This document shows, piece by piece, positions 16,492 through 27,000 of a stretch of 42,009 nucleotides of DNA. The stretch spans positions 1-42,009 of the forward strand of contig NZ_WBKR01000028.1 in assembly GCF_008868155.1 (NCBI RefSeq), read 5' to 3'. Made by a program: the position numbers and the translations under genes. This DNA comes from Micromonospora sp. ALFpr18c. GTDB lineage: Bacteria > Actinomycetota > Actinomycetes > Mycobacteriales > Micromonosporaceae. Under the pieces are notes generated by a model. It made no database searches, was not told the origin of the DNA, and worked only from the letters and a program-made list of their open reading frames with translations. The first letter of the stretch is position 1. Each line of letters starts with the position of its first letter.

Positions 16492-16971
16492 ATGACCGCA
16501 CCCGCCCCGCCGCCCGGTCCCGGTGTGGCTCCGCCGTTCGCCGCGCCGCCCACCGAGGGCCGACGGACCCGGCTCTGGATCGGCCTCGGCGTCGGCGCGC
16601 TCGCCGTACTCCTCTGCTGTGGCGGTGGCGGCACGGCCGTCGTCGGCCTGGCCGTCAGTGGGGTGCAGGCCGTCCGGGAGCAGGGCCGCACCGTGACCGG
16701 CGACTACTACCAGGCGCTGGTCGAGAAGGACTACGGGCGGGCGTACGACCAGCTCTGCGACGACGCGCAGCGGCGCGAGTCGCGCGCCGAGTTCGAACGA
16801 CGGGCCGCCGCCGAGCCCCAGGTGGCAGCCTTCCGGGTGGGTGAGGTGGACACCACCAACCTGACCGTCCCGGTCGACGTGACACTCGACGGCGGCGACC
16901 GGGAGCAGCAGCAGGTCGATCTGGGCCAGGACGGCCAGACCGGAGGTATGGAGGTCTGCGGGGTGAGCTGA
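16492..16971 (+). CDS. Single-pass membrane protein with extracytoplasmic domain
   Basis: The 159-residue protein has a Pro-rich cytoplasmic start (APAPPPGPGVAPP) and one membrane helix at about 28-55 (LWIGLGVGALAVLLCCGGGG). An outer domain of about 100 residues follows (GDYYQALVEKDYGRAYDQLC). The pattern 'YYxALxxxDYxxAYxxLC' resembles DUF4878/NTF2-like domains of actinobacterial surface proteins. Two Cys (in DQLCDD and EVCGVS) could form a disulfide outside the cell. The function is unknown. It lies between the ABM gene and glyS, all on the plus strand, with TACGCT six bases before the ATG. Confidence 0.75.
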   Translation: MTAPAPPPGPGVAPPFAAPPTEGRRTRLWIGLGVGALAVLLCCGGGGTAVVGLAVSGVQAVREQGRTVTGDYYQALVEKDYGRAYDQLCDDAQRRESRAEFERRAAAEPQVAAFRVGEVDTTNLTVPVDVTLDGGDREQQQVDLGQDGQTGGMEVCGVS

Positions 16972-17085
16972 CCCGCCCCCGGTATTCTGCTGGGCTTGGG
17001 GTGACGGTGGTCGTACCGTTGTCCCGAACCGACCGTTCCATCCACATCTCGCCCCCGCCGACCGCCAGCCGGCGTAGGAGGAAAC

Positions 17086-18465
17086 ATGCCAGTCGACCGT
17101 ATCGACGCCGTCGTCAGTCTCGCCAAGCGCCGAGGCTTCGTCTTCCCCTCCAGCGAGATCTACGGAGGCACCCGATCGGCGTGGGACTACGGCCCGCTCG
17201 GCGTGGAACTCAAGGAGAACGTCCGCCGGCAGTGGTGGAAGACCATGGTCCAGCAGCGTGACGACGTGGTCGGTCTCGACTCCGCCGTGATCCTGGCCCG
17301 CAAGGTGTGGGAGGCGTCCGGCCACATCGCCGAGTTCGTCGACCCGCTCACCGAGTGCCAGTTCTGCCACAAGCGCTTCCGGGCGGACCACCTGGAGGAG
17401 GCGTACGCCGAGAAGCACGGCAAGCCGCTGACCTCGCTCGCCGAGCTGAACTGCCCCAACTGCGGCAACAAGGGCACCTTCACCGAGCCGAAGATGTTCA
17501 ACGGCCTGATGAAGACCTACCTGGGCCCGGTGGAGAGCGACGAGGGGCTGCACTACCTGCGCCCGGAGACCGCGCAGGGCATCTTCGTCAACTACAAGAA
17601 CGTCGAGACGGTCGCCCGCAAGAAGCCGCCGTTCGGCATCGCGCAGACCGGCAAGTCGTTCCGCAACGAGATCACCCCGGGCAACTTCATCTTCCGGACC
17701 CGCGAGTTCGAGCAGATGGAGATGGAGTTCTTCGTCGAGCCGGGCACCGACGAGCAGTGGCACGAGTACTGGCTCCAAGAACGCTGGAACTGGTATCTCG
17801 ACCTCGGCCTGTCGGCGGACAACCTGCGGCTCTACGAGCACCCGAAGGAGAAGCTCTCCCACTACTCGAAGCGCACCGTCGACATCGAGTACCGCTTCCA
17901 GTTCGGCGGCACCGAGTTCGCCGAGCTGGAGGGTGTCGCCAACCGCACCGACTTCGACCTCTCCACGCACAGCAAGCACTCCGGCGTCGACCTGTCGTAC
18001 TTCGACCAGACGAAGAGCGAGCGCTGGATGCCGTACGTCATCGAGCCGGCCGCCGGTCTGACCCGCGCGGTGCTCGCGTTCCTGCTGGAGGCGTACGACG
18101 AGGATGAGGCGCCGAACACCAAGGGCGGCGTGGACAAGCGCACCGTGATGCGGTTCGACCCGCGGCTGGCCCCGGTGAAGGTGGCGGTGCTGCCGCTGTC
18201 CCGCAACGAGGCGCTGTCGCCGAAGGCGAAGGACCTCGCCGCGCTGCTGCGCAAGCGGTGGGTGGTGGAGTTCGACGACTCGCAGGCGATCGGCCGCCGC
18301 TACCGCCGGCAGGACGAGATCGGCACCCCGTTCTGCGTGACCGTCGACTTCGACACCCTGGACGACAACGCCGTGACGGTGCGCAACCGGGACACCATGG
18401 CCCAGGAGCGGGTGTCCCTGGACCAGGTCGAGCGTTACCTGATCGAGCGCCTCCCCGGCTGCTGA
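17086..18465 (+). CDS. glyS: Glycine--tRNA ligase (alpha2 type)
   Basis: This 459-residue class II aminoacyl-tRNA synthetase attaches glycine to tRNA-Gly. The N-terminus ([20 protein letters not shown]) and motif 2 ([19 protein letters not shown]) are diagnostic of the dimeric alpha2 enzyme. Motif 3 is [16 protein letters not shown] four-Cys insert (CQFCHKRF ... CPNCGNKG) probably binds zinc. The anticodon-binding domain occupies the last 110 residues ([20 protein letters not shown]). The ATG follows AGGAGGAAAC. A TATTCT hexamer at 16983-16988 could be its -10 element, giving a leader of roughly 90 nt; no T-box was seen in it. Confidence 0.96.
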   Translation: MPVDRIDAVVSLAKRRGFVFPSSEIYGGTRSAWDYGPLGVELKENVRRQWWKTMVQQRDDVVGLDSAVILARKVWEASGHIAEFVDPLTECQFCHKRFRADHLEEAYAEKHGKPLTSLAELNCPNCGNKGTFTEPKMFNGLMKTYLGPVESDEGLHYLRPETAQGIFVNYKNVETVARKKPPFGIAQTGKSFRNEITPGNFIFRTREFEQMEMEFFVEPGTDEQWHEYWLQERWNWYLDLGLSADNLRLYEHPKEKLSHYSKRTVDIEYRFQFGGTEFAELEGVANRTDFDLSTHSKHSGVDLSYFDQTKSERWMPYVIEPAAGLTRAVLAFLLEAYDEDEAPNTKGGVDKRTVMRFDPRLAPVKVAVLPLSRNEALSPKAKDLAALLRKRWVVEFDDSQAIGRRYRRQDEIGTPFCVTVDFDTLDDNAVTVRNRDTMAQERVSLDQVERYLIERLPGC

Positions 18466-18475
18466 GACGGTGGGC

Positions 18476-18518
18476 ACGGGGCCCCGGCCGACGCGGAAAG
18501 CGCCGGTCGGGGCCCCGT
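18476..18518. terminator. glyS terminator hairpin, overlapping the dusB promoter
   Basis: 19-bp arms (18476-18494 and 18500-18518) pair at 17 positions around a 5-nt loop. The stem starts 11 bases after the glyS stop. The last base of the right arm is the first base of the dusB -10 hexamer. Confidence 0.8.
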
Positions 18519-18523
18519 ACACT
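18518..18523 (+). promoter_or_regulatory. -10 element TACACT of a leaderless dusB promoter
   Basis: TACACT is followed by TGTGCG and the GTG at 18530. No ribosome binding site is present. Any -35 element would lie inside the right arm of the glyS terminator. Confidence 0.6.
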
Positions 18524-18529
18524 TGTGCG

Positions 18530-19702
18530 GTGACTGCGTCGACCGTGCCCGCGCTGCGCCCGCTGACCCTGGGGCCGCACCAGGTGTGGCCCCCGGTGGT
18601 CCTCGCGCCGATGGCGGGGATCACCAACGTCGGGTTCCGCCGGCTCTGCCGGGAGCAGGGCGGCGGCATCTACGTCTGCGAGATGATCACCACCCGGGCG
18701 CTGGTCGAGCGGAACCCGAAGACGCTGCGCATGATCGCCTTCGGTGACGACGAGAAGCCGCGCAGCCTCCAGCTCTACGGCACCGATCCGGAGATCACCG
18801 CGGCGGCCGTGCGCATCGTCGTGGAACGCAACCTGGCCGACCACATCGACCTCAACTTCGGTTGCCCCGTACCCAAGGTGACCCGACGTGGCGGCGGCGC
18901 GGCGCTGCCCTGGCGGCGTCGGCTGTTCGCCCGGCTGGTGAAGGCCGCGGTCGCTGCCGCGTCGCCGGCCGGGGTGCCCGTCACGGTCAAGATGCGCAAG
19001 GGCATCGACGAGGACCACCTGACGTACGTCGAAGCCGGGCTCGCCGCCCAGGACGCCGGCGTGGCCGCGGTGGCCCTGCACGGGCGGACGGCCGCGCAGC
19101 GCTACTCGGGCACCGCCGACTGGGACGCCATCGCCACCCTGAAGCAGGCCCTCGACGTGCCGGTGCTCGGCAACGGCGACATCTGGGAGGCCGACGACGC
19201 GCTGCGGATGGTCGCGCACACCGGCGTCGACGGCGTCGTGATCGGGCGTGGCTGTCTGGGCCGGCCGTGGCTCTTCGCCGACCTGGAGGCCGCGTTCAAC
19301 GGTCGGCCGGAGCGGCGGCTGCCCACCCTCGGCGAGGTGGCGGTGACCATGCGCCGGCACGCCGAGCTGCTGGTCGACCAGTTCGTGGCGGGCGCGCGCA
19401 ACCCGGCGCGGGGCGAGCGGGACGGCTGCACCGACTTCCGTAAGCACGTCGCCTGGTACCTCAAGGGCTTTCCCGTCGGCGGTGAGCTGCGCCGCTCGCT
19501 GGCAATGATCGAAAGCCTGGCCCAGCTCGACGACCTGCTCGGCAAGCTAGACCCGGCGGAGCCGTTCCCGGTCGCGGCCCTGGGCCAGCCGCGCGGGCGT
19601 ACCAACTCGCCGGGCAAGGTCTTCCTGCCCGACGGGTGGCTCGCCAGCCGGGACGACGACACCGTCCCCGAGGGTGCCGAGATGGACGACTCCGGCGGCT
19701 GA
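18530..19702 (+). CDS. dusB: tRNA-dihydrouridine synthase DusB
   Basis: This 390-residue FMN enzyme reduces uridine to dihydrouridine in tRNA D-loops. The TIM-barrel start is PPVVLAPMAGITNVGFRRLC. The catalytic Cys112 lies in HIDLNFGCPVPKVTRRGGG. Phosphate- and FMN-binding parts are VTVKMRKGIDEDH, VALHGRTAAQRYSG and GNGDIWEADDA with VVIGRGCLGRPW. A conserved helical C-terminal domain (FRKHVAWYLKGFP) follows. The GTG at 18530 is chosen, because an earlier in-frame start at 18470 would place the terminator and promoter inside the coding region. The tail after about residue 345 is variable and Pro/Asp-rich. Confidence 0.93.
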   Translation: MTASTVPALRPLTLGPHQVWPPVVLAPMAGITNVGFRRLCREQGGGIYVCEMITTRALVERNPKTLRMIAFGDDEKPRSLQLYGTDPEITAAAVRIVVERNLADHIDLNFGCPVPKVTRRGGGAALPWRRRLFARLVKAAVAAASPAGVPVTVKMRKGIDEDHLTYVEAGLAAQDAGVAAVALHGRTAAQRYSGTADWDAIATLKQALDVPVLGNGDIWEADDALRMVAHTGVDGVVIGRGCLGRPWLFADLEAAFNGRPERRLPTLGEVAVTMRRHAELLVDQFVAGARNPARGERDGCTDFRKHVAWYLKGFPVGGELRRSLAMIESLAQLDDLLGKLDPAEPFPVAALGQPRGRTNSPGKVFLPDGWLASRDDDTVPEGAEMDDSGG

Positions 19703-19885
19703 GCCGCTCCGCGACCGGTGAGCGGACGGTGGTGGTCCCGTCCCCGCCCGTGGCCCGCTGCCTGCGGCCGGCAGCCTGATGCCCGCGGTCCGCTGCCTGC
19801 GGCCGGCTGACGTTGGCGGCCGCGCCTGATTCGTTGACGACATCAACTCCAGGGACTAGCGAGGTACACCCGCCCCCGGGACATG
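19703..19885. other. Intergenic gap with a short direct repeat
   Basis: This gap between dusB and the C39-like peptidase terminator contains two copies of CGCTGCCTGCGGCCGG about 33 bases apart in a GC-rich stretch. No gene or RNA is evident. Confidence 0.35.
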
Positions 19886-19924
19886 CCGAAGGGCCGGGCC
19901 CCGGTTGGGGTCCGGCCCTTTCGG
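19886..19924 (-). terminator. Terminator of the C39-like peptidase gene
   Basis: Arms of about 15 bp (CGAAGGGCCGG... with ...CCGGCCCTTTCG) enclose a short GGTT loop. It lies 17 bases beyond the stop codon of the peptidase gene on the minus strand. It also faces the end of dusB and may stop transcription from both sides. Confidence 0.8.
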
Positions 19925-19940
19925 TGTGTGGGTGTGTGGG

Positions 19941-20597
19941 TCAGCTGGTGGAGTAGCCGCGGGTGGCGATCCAGTCGGCGAGGTGCTCGACGCTGATCCA
20001 GTAGGAGGCGGTGTCGGGGTTGGCCGAGTCGGCGATCTTCACGGTGTTACCACCGTCGCGGTAGCCGACGACGCTGATGTAGTGCCCGCCCTCGAACGAG
20101 TGGGTGATGCCGTCGGTGTCGGTGCTGGTGCCGGCGATGTTGGCGACCACGGCCCGTCCGTCGTCGACGGTGGTGACGATGTCGGCGCGCAGCTTGTCGG
20201 TCTGTGTGGCGTCGGCGTCCGGGTTGGGGATCTCGACGGAGTGGTAGGCGTCGGGCTTGCCGGTTTCCTTGTTCAGCACGGGGGTGATGTCGTTGATGGA
20301 GTTGGTGCCGGCCTCGGTGGTGCCCATTTCCTTGGCCATGTCGTCGACGTTGATGTTCTTGCCCTGTACGGACAGGGCGTTGCGGGTGGCGGCGGGGCCG
20401 CAGTAGTAGAAGTTCGGCTGGGCTTCGTAGCGCACGCCCAGCTCCCGCTCACCGCTCTTGCGGTCGCTCTGGGTGTGGGTGCTCGGCGTGGTCTGCGACG
20501 CGGCGTAGGCGGCGGTGACGGGGCCGGCGATGGCGCCGCCGGTGAACGCGAGGCCAGCGGCGGTCAGGGCGGTCTTACGGATCAGATCGGTACGCAT
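19941..20597 (-). CDS. Secreted C39-like cysteine peptidase
   Basis: This 218-residue protein has a Sec signal peptide (MRTDLIRKTALTAAGLAFTG to about Ala33, cleavage near AYAAS). A papain-like C39 domain follows. The likely catalytic Cys66 lies in NFYYCGPAATRNAL, with Gln60 before it as oxyanion residue. The His is His172 in GGHYISVVGYRDG, and the third residue is Asp190 in KIADS. True C39 peptidases process double-glycine leaders as part of ABC exporters. This stand-alone secreted form has no such partner here, so it may process or degrade peptides outside the cell. GGAG lies 10 bases before the ATG. Confidence 0.85.
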   Translation of the reverse strand: MRTDLIRKTALTAAGLAFTGGAIAGPVTAAYAASQTTPSTHTQSDRKSGERELGVRYEAQPNFYYCGPAATRNALSVQGKNINVDDMAKEMGTTEAGTNSINDITPVLNKETGKPDAYHSVEIPNPDADATQTDKLRADIVTTVDDGRAVVANIAGTSTDTDGITHSFEGGHYISVVGYRDGGNTVKIADSANPDTASYWISVEHLADWIATRGYSTS

Positions 20598-21086
20598 GAT
20601 GGCGTGCTCCTCTGCCTGTCGGGGGAATACCGCAACGGCACGCTGGGGGTGCGTGCCGGTGCGGGGGAAGTTCAAGGGGATCTGCCCGGCGACCCACAGG
20701 GGGGCCGGCGTCGGGACAGGGTGTAACGGTCCGCAGCGGCGGATCATTCCGCCGGGCCGCCGGGCCGCCGGGCCGCCGGGCCGCCGGGCCGTCGGGCCGT
20801 CGGGCCGTCGGGCCTGTGGTGCTTGTGCCGGGGGTGTAACCGGGGCGGCCTGGCCGGTGTTCCCGGCGACCGCCGTGCGCCAGCGACCGTGCAGTCGCGG
20901 TGGCGTGCCAGGTATAACGACCCCGGCCCGCCGCCGATTCCGTCGGGCGGGTGGCCTTGACCACGGGACGGTGATGGTCAGACGGGACGATATGCGCGCC
21001 GGACATCCCGACAAAACGGACAGGCCGCGTGATCGATTTCGGGTCGGTCATGTCGCGGTCTTCCGATGCCGGGCGGGCGGGGACAC
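20598..21086. other. Long intergenic region, no gene supported
   Basis: The roughly 490 bases between the peptidase start and the hexosaminidase terminator region contain the 8-bp tandem repeat described separately and a TATAAC sequence near 20913. Frames on both strands are translations of the repeat and are not convincing genes. Confidence 0.5.
20754..20814. repeat. 8-bp tandem repeat, about 7.5 copies
   Basis: GGG triplets recur every 8 bases at 20754, 20762, 20770, 20778, 20786, 20794, 20802 and 20810. The unit is GGGCCGCC for the left copies and GGGCCGTC for the last ones. It lies about 160 bases upstream of the peptidase start. Confidence 0.9.
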
Positions 21087-21130
21087 CCCGACATCGGCGA
21101 AGCCGAGTTGGATCAGGGGCCTATGTCGGG
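21087..21130 (-). terminator. Possible terminator of the GH20 gene
   Basis: CCCGACAT (21087-21094) pairs with ATGTCGGG (21123-21130), which overlaps the stop codon, and a small CGGCGAAGCCG hairpin sits inside. The loop is long, so the call is weak. Confidence 0.35.
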
Positions 21131-22809
21131 TTGACGTCCTCGCGCGTCGGGGTGCGCTGGGTGGGGACGGTCGGTGCGGACGGCCAGGGGATCTCGGGCG
21201 CGCGGTGGAAGGTGACGCCGGCGGTCGTCCAGCGCGGGCCGTGCCCGGCCAGCCGCTCGCGGAAGTCGTCCCAGTCGTGCGTGGCCCGGGGTGACCAACC
21301 CAGCTCGGCGATGGCGGGCAGACGGGGCAGCAGCATGAACTCGATCTCGGCGAGCGAGGTGACCGATTCGGTCCAGAGCGGGGCTTCCACGCCGAGTACG
21401 GCCGTGGCGGGTACGCCGGCAACGTGTGTGGCGGGATCCCAGTCGTACGCCCTCCGCACGTCGATCAGACCCGCCCAGTCGTGCCCGATCGGGGTGTCCG
21501 GGGCGTACTTCATGTCCAGGTAGGCGTGGTTGCCGGGGGAGACGATGAGCCGTGCACCGCGGCGTACCGCCTCGGTCGTCGTCGGGTCATCGCCGCCGTT
21601 CGTGCCCCACCACTGCAGGACCCTCCCGTCGACGTGCCCGGCCGGCGCGAGCTGGTGCCAGCCGACGACGGTCTTGCCGAGCCCGGCCACGATGCGCTGC
21701 ACCCGCTCGACGAAACCGGTGTACACCTCACCCTTGACCTTGAACGCCTCGTCGCCGCCGATGTGCAGCCACCGGCCAGGGCTGAGCGCGGCCACCTCAC
21801 CGAGCACGTCGGCGATGAAGTCGTACGTCCGCTCGTCGGTCGGGTCGACGTAGCTGAAACCGACCTCGGTGCCGGTGTACGGCGGGGGTGCGACCTTGTC
21901 CGGCGCCAGTTCCGGGTACGCGACGAGCGCCGCGTTGGTGTGGCCGGGCAGGTCGATCTCCGGGACGACGGTGATGTGGCGGTCGGCCGCGTAGGCGACG
22001 ATCCGCTGGTAGTCGGCCTTCGTGTAGGACCCGCCGGGCGCCCCACCGACCGCCGTCGTTGCGCCGACGGTGGTCAGCTTCGGCCGGGAGTCGACCGCGA
22101 TGCGCCAGCCCTGGTCGTCGGTGAGGTGCAGGTGCAGGTGGTTGAGCTTGTACCGGGCGAGGTGGTCGACGACGCGCAGGACGTCCTCGACGGTGAAGAA
22201 GTGCCGTGCCACGTCGAGCATCGCGCCCCGGTACGGGAATCGGGGAGCGTCGGTGATGGTGCCGCCGGGCAACGTCCACCGTTCGCTGACCGGGGTCGGG
22301 CTCTCGATCGACGGCGGCAGCAGCTGACGCAGGGTCTGCCCGCCGTAGAAGAGGCCGGTGGCCGTGGCGGCGGTGATGGTGACGCCGGCGCGGGTCACGG
22401 CGAGCCGGTACCCCTCGGCGCCCAGACTGTCGTCGCCGACCAGCGTGAGGGTGATGCCCCCGTCCTGCGTCGGTCGGGGTGAATCGGTGACCGGCAGCGG
22501 GTATCCGGTGGCCGGGCGCAGCAGGTCGGCGAGGTGCGTGGCGACCGTCAGCGCGGCCGGGTCGGCGCTGGCCACGATGACCGCGTCGGGTGGCAGCAGC
22601 CAGTCGTCGGTCGAAGCCGGCTCGACCTGCCGCGGGGCGGGTACGACGTCGGACAGCCGGATCGGAGTCGGTGGGGCGAGCAGATCGCCGGCGGACCGCT
22701 CGGCGGCCCGGGCCAGCGCGGCAGCGTCCGGTTCGTGCGACGGCAGCGGCACCGGGCCGGTGGGTCCGGTCGCGCCGGGGGTGAGACCGGGGGAGGGAAT
22801 GGTCGACAC
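21121..22809 (-). CDS. Beta-N-acetylhexosaminidase, GH20 family
   Basis: This is a 562-residue glycoside hydrolase that releases terminal GlcNAc/GalNAc, likely during chitin or cell-wall turnover. The N-terminal GH20b-type domain (to about 190) ends with GLFYGGQTLRQLLP. The TIM barrel contains YRGAMLDVARHFFTVEDV, HLHLTDDQGWRI, PEIDLPGHTNAALVAYPEL, and the catalytic pair Asp353-Glu354 in HIGGDEAF (substrate-assisted mechanism). No signal peptide is evident, so it may act inside the cell. The frame stays open far upstream, antisense to ppdK. The GTG at 22809 with GGAG eight bases before it is the realistic start. Confidence 0.9.
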   Translation of the reverse strand: MSTIPSPGLTPGATGPTGPVPLPSHEPDAAALARAAERSAGDLLAPPTPIRLSDVVPAPRQVEPASTDDWLLPPDAVIVASADPAALTVATHLADLLRPATGYPLPVTDSPRPTQDGGITLTLVGDDSLGAEGYRLAVTRAGVTITAATATGLFYGGQTLRQLLPPSIESPTPVSERWTLPGGTITDAPRFPYRGAMLDVARHFFTVEDVLRVVDHLARYKLNHLHLHLTDDQGWRIAVDSRPKLTTVGATTAVGGAPGGSYTKADYQRIVAYAADRHITVVPEIDLPGHTNAALVAYPELAPDKVAPPPYTGTEVGFSYVDPTDERTYDFIADVLGEVAALSPGRWLHIGGDEAFKVKGEVYTGFVERVQRIVAGLGKTVVGWHQLAPAGHVDGRVLQWWGTNGGDDPTTTEAVRRGARLIVSPGNHAYLDMKYAPDTPIGHDWAGLIDVRRAYDWDPATHVAGVPATAVLGVEAPLWTESVTSLAEIEFMLLPRLPAIAELGWSPRATHDWDDFRERLAGHGPRWTTAGVTFHRAPEIPWPSAPTVPTQRTPTREDVNPT

Positions 22810-22918
22810 GGCAGCGACTCCGAGGGGTGTATTCGCGTCGGTTATGGCAAAAGTGAGGTTCGCCGGCTGGCGTGCCGTCAAGCGTACGGCGCTGGGCCGG
22901 GATGCGTGATCCTGCGCG

Positions 22919-22932
22919 TGGAAGCGTTCCCA
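22919..22932. promoter_or_regulatory. LacI-family-type operator candidate
   Basis: TGGAAGCGTTCCCA is a near-palindrome resembling LacI/CebR-type operators (TGGGAGCGCTCCCA) at 12 of 14 positions. It lies in the divergent gap 110 bases before the hexosaminidase start and 136 before ppdK, so it may control sugar-responsive expression of either gene. No LacI regulator is encoded in the window. Confidence 0.45.
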
Positions 22933-23067
22933 AAAACCGGTACGAACGCGGATAGTCGTGATGGCTGTGCCTATTGTCACCGAACGGTCGCAGCCCACTC
23001 GATGTTCGCTTAACCTTCGCCCTGAACCTTCGTTAAGTGTCAATCCCGGCGCGCGTGGGAGGCTCTG

Positions 23068-25830
<2,763 letters not shown>

Positions 25831-25872
25831 CGTGGGCCGGCGGCGGACCGGGCGACCGGCCGCCGTCGGCAC

Positions 25873-25911
25873 CGACGCTGAGATCGGCGGGCGACGCTCA
25901 GATCGGCGGGC
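25873..25911. repeat. 19-bp tandem duplication at the end of the Roadblock gene
   Basis: Two adjacent 19-base units (CGACGCTGAGATCGGCGGG with a G/C difference in the second copy) span the stop codon of the minus-strand Roadblock gene. A partial third unit follows. The position is accurate to about one base. Confidence 0.7.
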
Positions 25912-26398
25912 GACGCCAGGTCGGTCGGGCCGAGCGGCGCAGCTGCGTGGGCAGGGTCGCCATCGGGGTACGCACGGCCAGCGGGGCGTGCGCGTCCGGA
26001 ACGGGGGTGGCGCCGATCCCGCCGCCACGGGTGTCCAACACCGAACCGGCCCGGCGGGCCACCGCCCGAGCCTCCTCGTGCAGCGCCTCCAGGTCCTCTG
26101 TGGCCGACGCGGTGACCAGGGTCAGCAGGGCGGTGCGCCCCGCCGGGTAGGTCACCACGCAACCGGCGCTGGTGCGTACCACCGATTCCCGGAACTCGCC
26201 CCGGCGGACGGTGTCGGCCACCCGGTGGCCGAGCCCGAAACTGGCCGCGGCGAGCGCGGCGAGATGGGTGGCGTCGGTGCTGGGCAGGTCGCTGGAGATG
26301 AGCAGTCCGTCGGTGCCGGCCAGGACGGTGCCGGTGACCTCGGGGCGGCGTCGGCGCAGCCCGCGTAGTTCCGTTCCCACCACCGGGTCTGCGTCCAC
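25898..26398 (-). CDS. Roadblock/LC7 domain protein
   Basis: This 166-residue protein has an N-terminal Roadblock/LC7 domain (about 1-120). Its conserved features are TGTVLAGTDGLLISSDLP, a central helix THLAALAAASFGLGHRVAD, and the strand VVTYPAGRTALLTLVTAS. In actinomycetes such proteins work with small Ras-like GTPases and partner proteins in conservon-type switches. No GTPase is adjacent here. The C-terminal 45 residues are a basic, Pro/Arg-rich tail that may be disordered. The GTG start follows GGGGA with 7-nt spacing. It is convergent with ppdK and divergent from the VOC gene. Confidence 0.85.
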   Translation of the reverse strand: MDADPVVGTELRGLRRRRPEVTGTVLAGTDGLLISSDLPSTDATHLAALAAASFGLGHRVADTVRRGEFRESVVRTSAGCVVTYPAGRTALLTLVTASATEDLEALHEEARAVARRAGSVLDTRGGGIGATPVPDAHAPLAVRTPMATLPTQLRRSARPTWRRPPI

Positions 26399-26652
26399 GA
26401 GATTGTCCCCTTACCGGTCGGGCTCTGCGCGTCGGTCGGCTGGTCACGTTCCGCGCTGGGAACGCTACCGGCGGCCACCCTCCGTCCGCGAGCCCGTAAC
26501 CGTCGGCAATCGGTCGACAACTGCCGGCCGATCGGCGGTTGTGGACCCGCCACCGATGCGTCGCGGGCGGGTCGAGCGGGGTCGGCGGGCGTAACCTTGG
26601 CACGCTCGCACACGGCTGATTGCGTATGCCGGAGAACGGGAAGGGTGACTGA
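26399..26652. other. Divergent promoter region with a palindrome
   Basis: This 254-bp gap separates the divergent Roadblock and VOC genes. Near 26517-26541, ACAACTGCCG and CGGCGGTTGT form an imperfect inverted repeat around CCGATCGG that could be an operator. No gene is evident. Confidence 0.4.
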
Positions 26653-27000
26653 ATGACCAGCGTCTGGGAGAGCCTCACCGTCGATGCCCGCGATCCGGCC
26701 CGGCTGGCCCGTTGGTGGGCCGAGGCGCTCGGCTATCAGATCGTCGCCGAGAAGCCGGGTGGCGTGGAGATCCGCCAGTCCGCGGACCGGTCTCCCGCTC
26801 TGTTCTTCGGTCTCGTGACCGAGGGCAAGGAGCGCAAGAACCGCCTGCACCTCGACCTGCGCCCCACCGATCGGGAGGCCGAGGTCGAGCGTCTGGTCGA
26901 CATGGGCGCCCGGCACGTCGACATCGGCCAGGGCGACGTCGACTGGACGGTGCTGGCCGACCCCGAGGGCAACGAGTTCTGCGTCCTGCGTGAGCAGTGA
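26653..27000 (+). CDS. VOC family (glyoxalase/bleomycin-resistance-like) protein
   Basis: The 115-residue protein has one vicinal-oxygen-chelate fold. It shows TVDARDPARLARWWAEALGY, RLHLDLRPTDREAEVERLV and the closing strand DPEGNEFCVLRE. This subtype is close to the 'glyoxalase-like' actinobacterial proteins of unknown substrate. Candidate metal ligands are His (in RLHLDL) and Glu (in GNEFCV). The ATG follows GAAGGGTGA. Its stop overlaps the dGTPase start by four bases (GTGA), so the two are translationally coupled, although no functional link is known. Confidence 0.87.
   Translation: MTSVWESLTVDARDPARLARWWAEALGYQIVAEKPGGVEIRQSADRSPALFFGLVTEGKERKNRLHLDLRPTDREAEVERLVDMGARHVDIGQGDVDWTVLADPEGNEFCVLREQ

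Noticed and set aside
16972..17085. T-box leader before glyS
   Set aside because: The stretch lacks the conserved T-box sequence and a glycine specifier stem that I could identify.
16097..18669. Minus-strand frame of several hundred codons running through the glyS region
   Set aside because: It is antisense to the clearly real glyS and neighbouring genes and shows low-complexity Leu/Val/Arg composition; only its last part (15839-16096) is a gene.
20754..20814. Possible CRISPR-like array
   Set aside because: The 8-bp units have no spacers. It is a simple tandem repeat.
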